A stretch of DNA of 12,035 nt from Archaeoglobus sp. JdFR-24 (GTDB lineage: Archaea; Halobacteriota; Archaeoglobi; Archaeoglobales; Archaeoglobaceae), in assembly GCA_002011215.1 (NCBI GenBank), contig MTML01000008.1:536-12570 (forward strand), given 5' to 3'. The position numbers and the translations under genes were made by a program. Positions 11,905-12,035 of the stretch are shown here, piece by piece. Within the stretch, counting starts at the first letter, position 1. Each line of letters starts with the position of its first letter. The notes below the pieces were generated by a model, which saw only the letters and a program-made list of their open reading frames with translations, had not been told where the DNA came from and ran no database searches.

Positions 11905-12035
11905 TCACTTCTTTCTTCTTCTCCTTAAATATGATTTAATGTAAACTCTTTTTCCGTTGATTTTGCGATAATGACCTCTAACAGGAACCTTATCACCGAT
12001 ATAAACGGAAACTACCTCTCGCTCTTTACCAAGAT
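11905..12035 (-). CDS. C-terminal end of a basic hypothetical protein, cut by the window edge
   Basis: The last 42 codons of a minus-strand gene enter from the right edge and end in two consecutive TGA codons (11907-11905 and 11904-11902). The readable part includes VYIGDKVPVRGHYR and then KINGKRVYIKSYLRRRRKK. It is rich in Arg/Lys/Tyr with a polybasic tail, suggesting nucleic-acid binding or a structural protein. Short HYRK-NGK-V-VK/RxY modules of this sort occur at the ends of various archaeal and viral hypothetical proteins, so an accessory or virus-derived gene is possible. No function can be assigned from the fragment. Confidence 0.6.
   Translation of the reverse strand, partial: LGKEREVVSVYIGDKVPVRGHYRKINGKRVYIKSYLRRRRKK

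Noticed and set aside
1..12035. CRISPR arrays, insertion sequences, defence islands, rRNA
   Set aside because: No regularly spaced repeats, transposase motifs, terminal inverted repeats or rRNA-like stretches were seen on either strand.

Overview
The window reads as part of a euryarchaeal chromosome. It carries the large subunit of the archaea-specific DNA polymerase D, a circular-type archaeal RNA ligase, a DUF1464/COG2441 kinase-like protein and a COG1099 metal hydrolase. Many genes are preceded by archaeal TATA boxes about 25 bp from the start codon, which suggests leaderless or very short-leader transcripts. GC content looks moderate. An anaerobe of the Archaeoglobi/ANME-1/Syntrophoarchaeia kind would fit, but the lineage is a guess that cannot be settled from this sequence alone.

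Left two thirds (1-9705), all on the minus strand. In transcription order, right to left, these are a metallo-beta-lactamase-fold hydrolase (9705-9070), PolD large subunit DP2 (8962-5519), a ketopantoate reductase (about 5380-4481) overlapped by a COG2426 small membrane protein (4494-4036), a CBS-pair protein with a zinc ribbon (3843-3295), a four-CBS protein (3272-2334) joined by an ATGA overlap to an Rnl3-type RNA ligase (2337-1192), and a DUF1464 kinase-like protein (about 1104-58). There are at least four transcription units: the hydrolase, DP2, panE with the membrane protein, and the CBS/CBS/ligase set. The last gene probably has its own promoter.

Right third (9748-12035). A COG1099 TIM-barrel hydrolase diverges from the MBL gene across a 42-bp gap. 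It is followed by a SpoVG homologue with a strong promoter, a consensus Shine-Dalgarno and a TTG start, and then by a NikR nickel-responsive regulator with an intact metal site. After NikR the character changes. About 530 bp hold only short or stop-interrupted reading frames, then the C-terminus of a basic protein runs in from the right edge on the minus strand.

Most of the window is ordinary core genome. The points most worth a second look are the CBS/CBS-zinc ribbon/RNA ligase unit, which pairs adenine-nucleotide-binding modules with an ATP-dependent ligase, the archaeal SpoVG next to NikR, and the apparently decayed tail of the window. I did not find a convincing new defence or mobile system.
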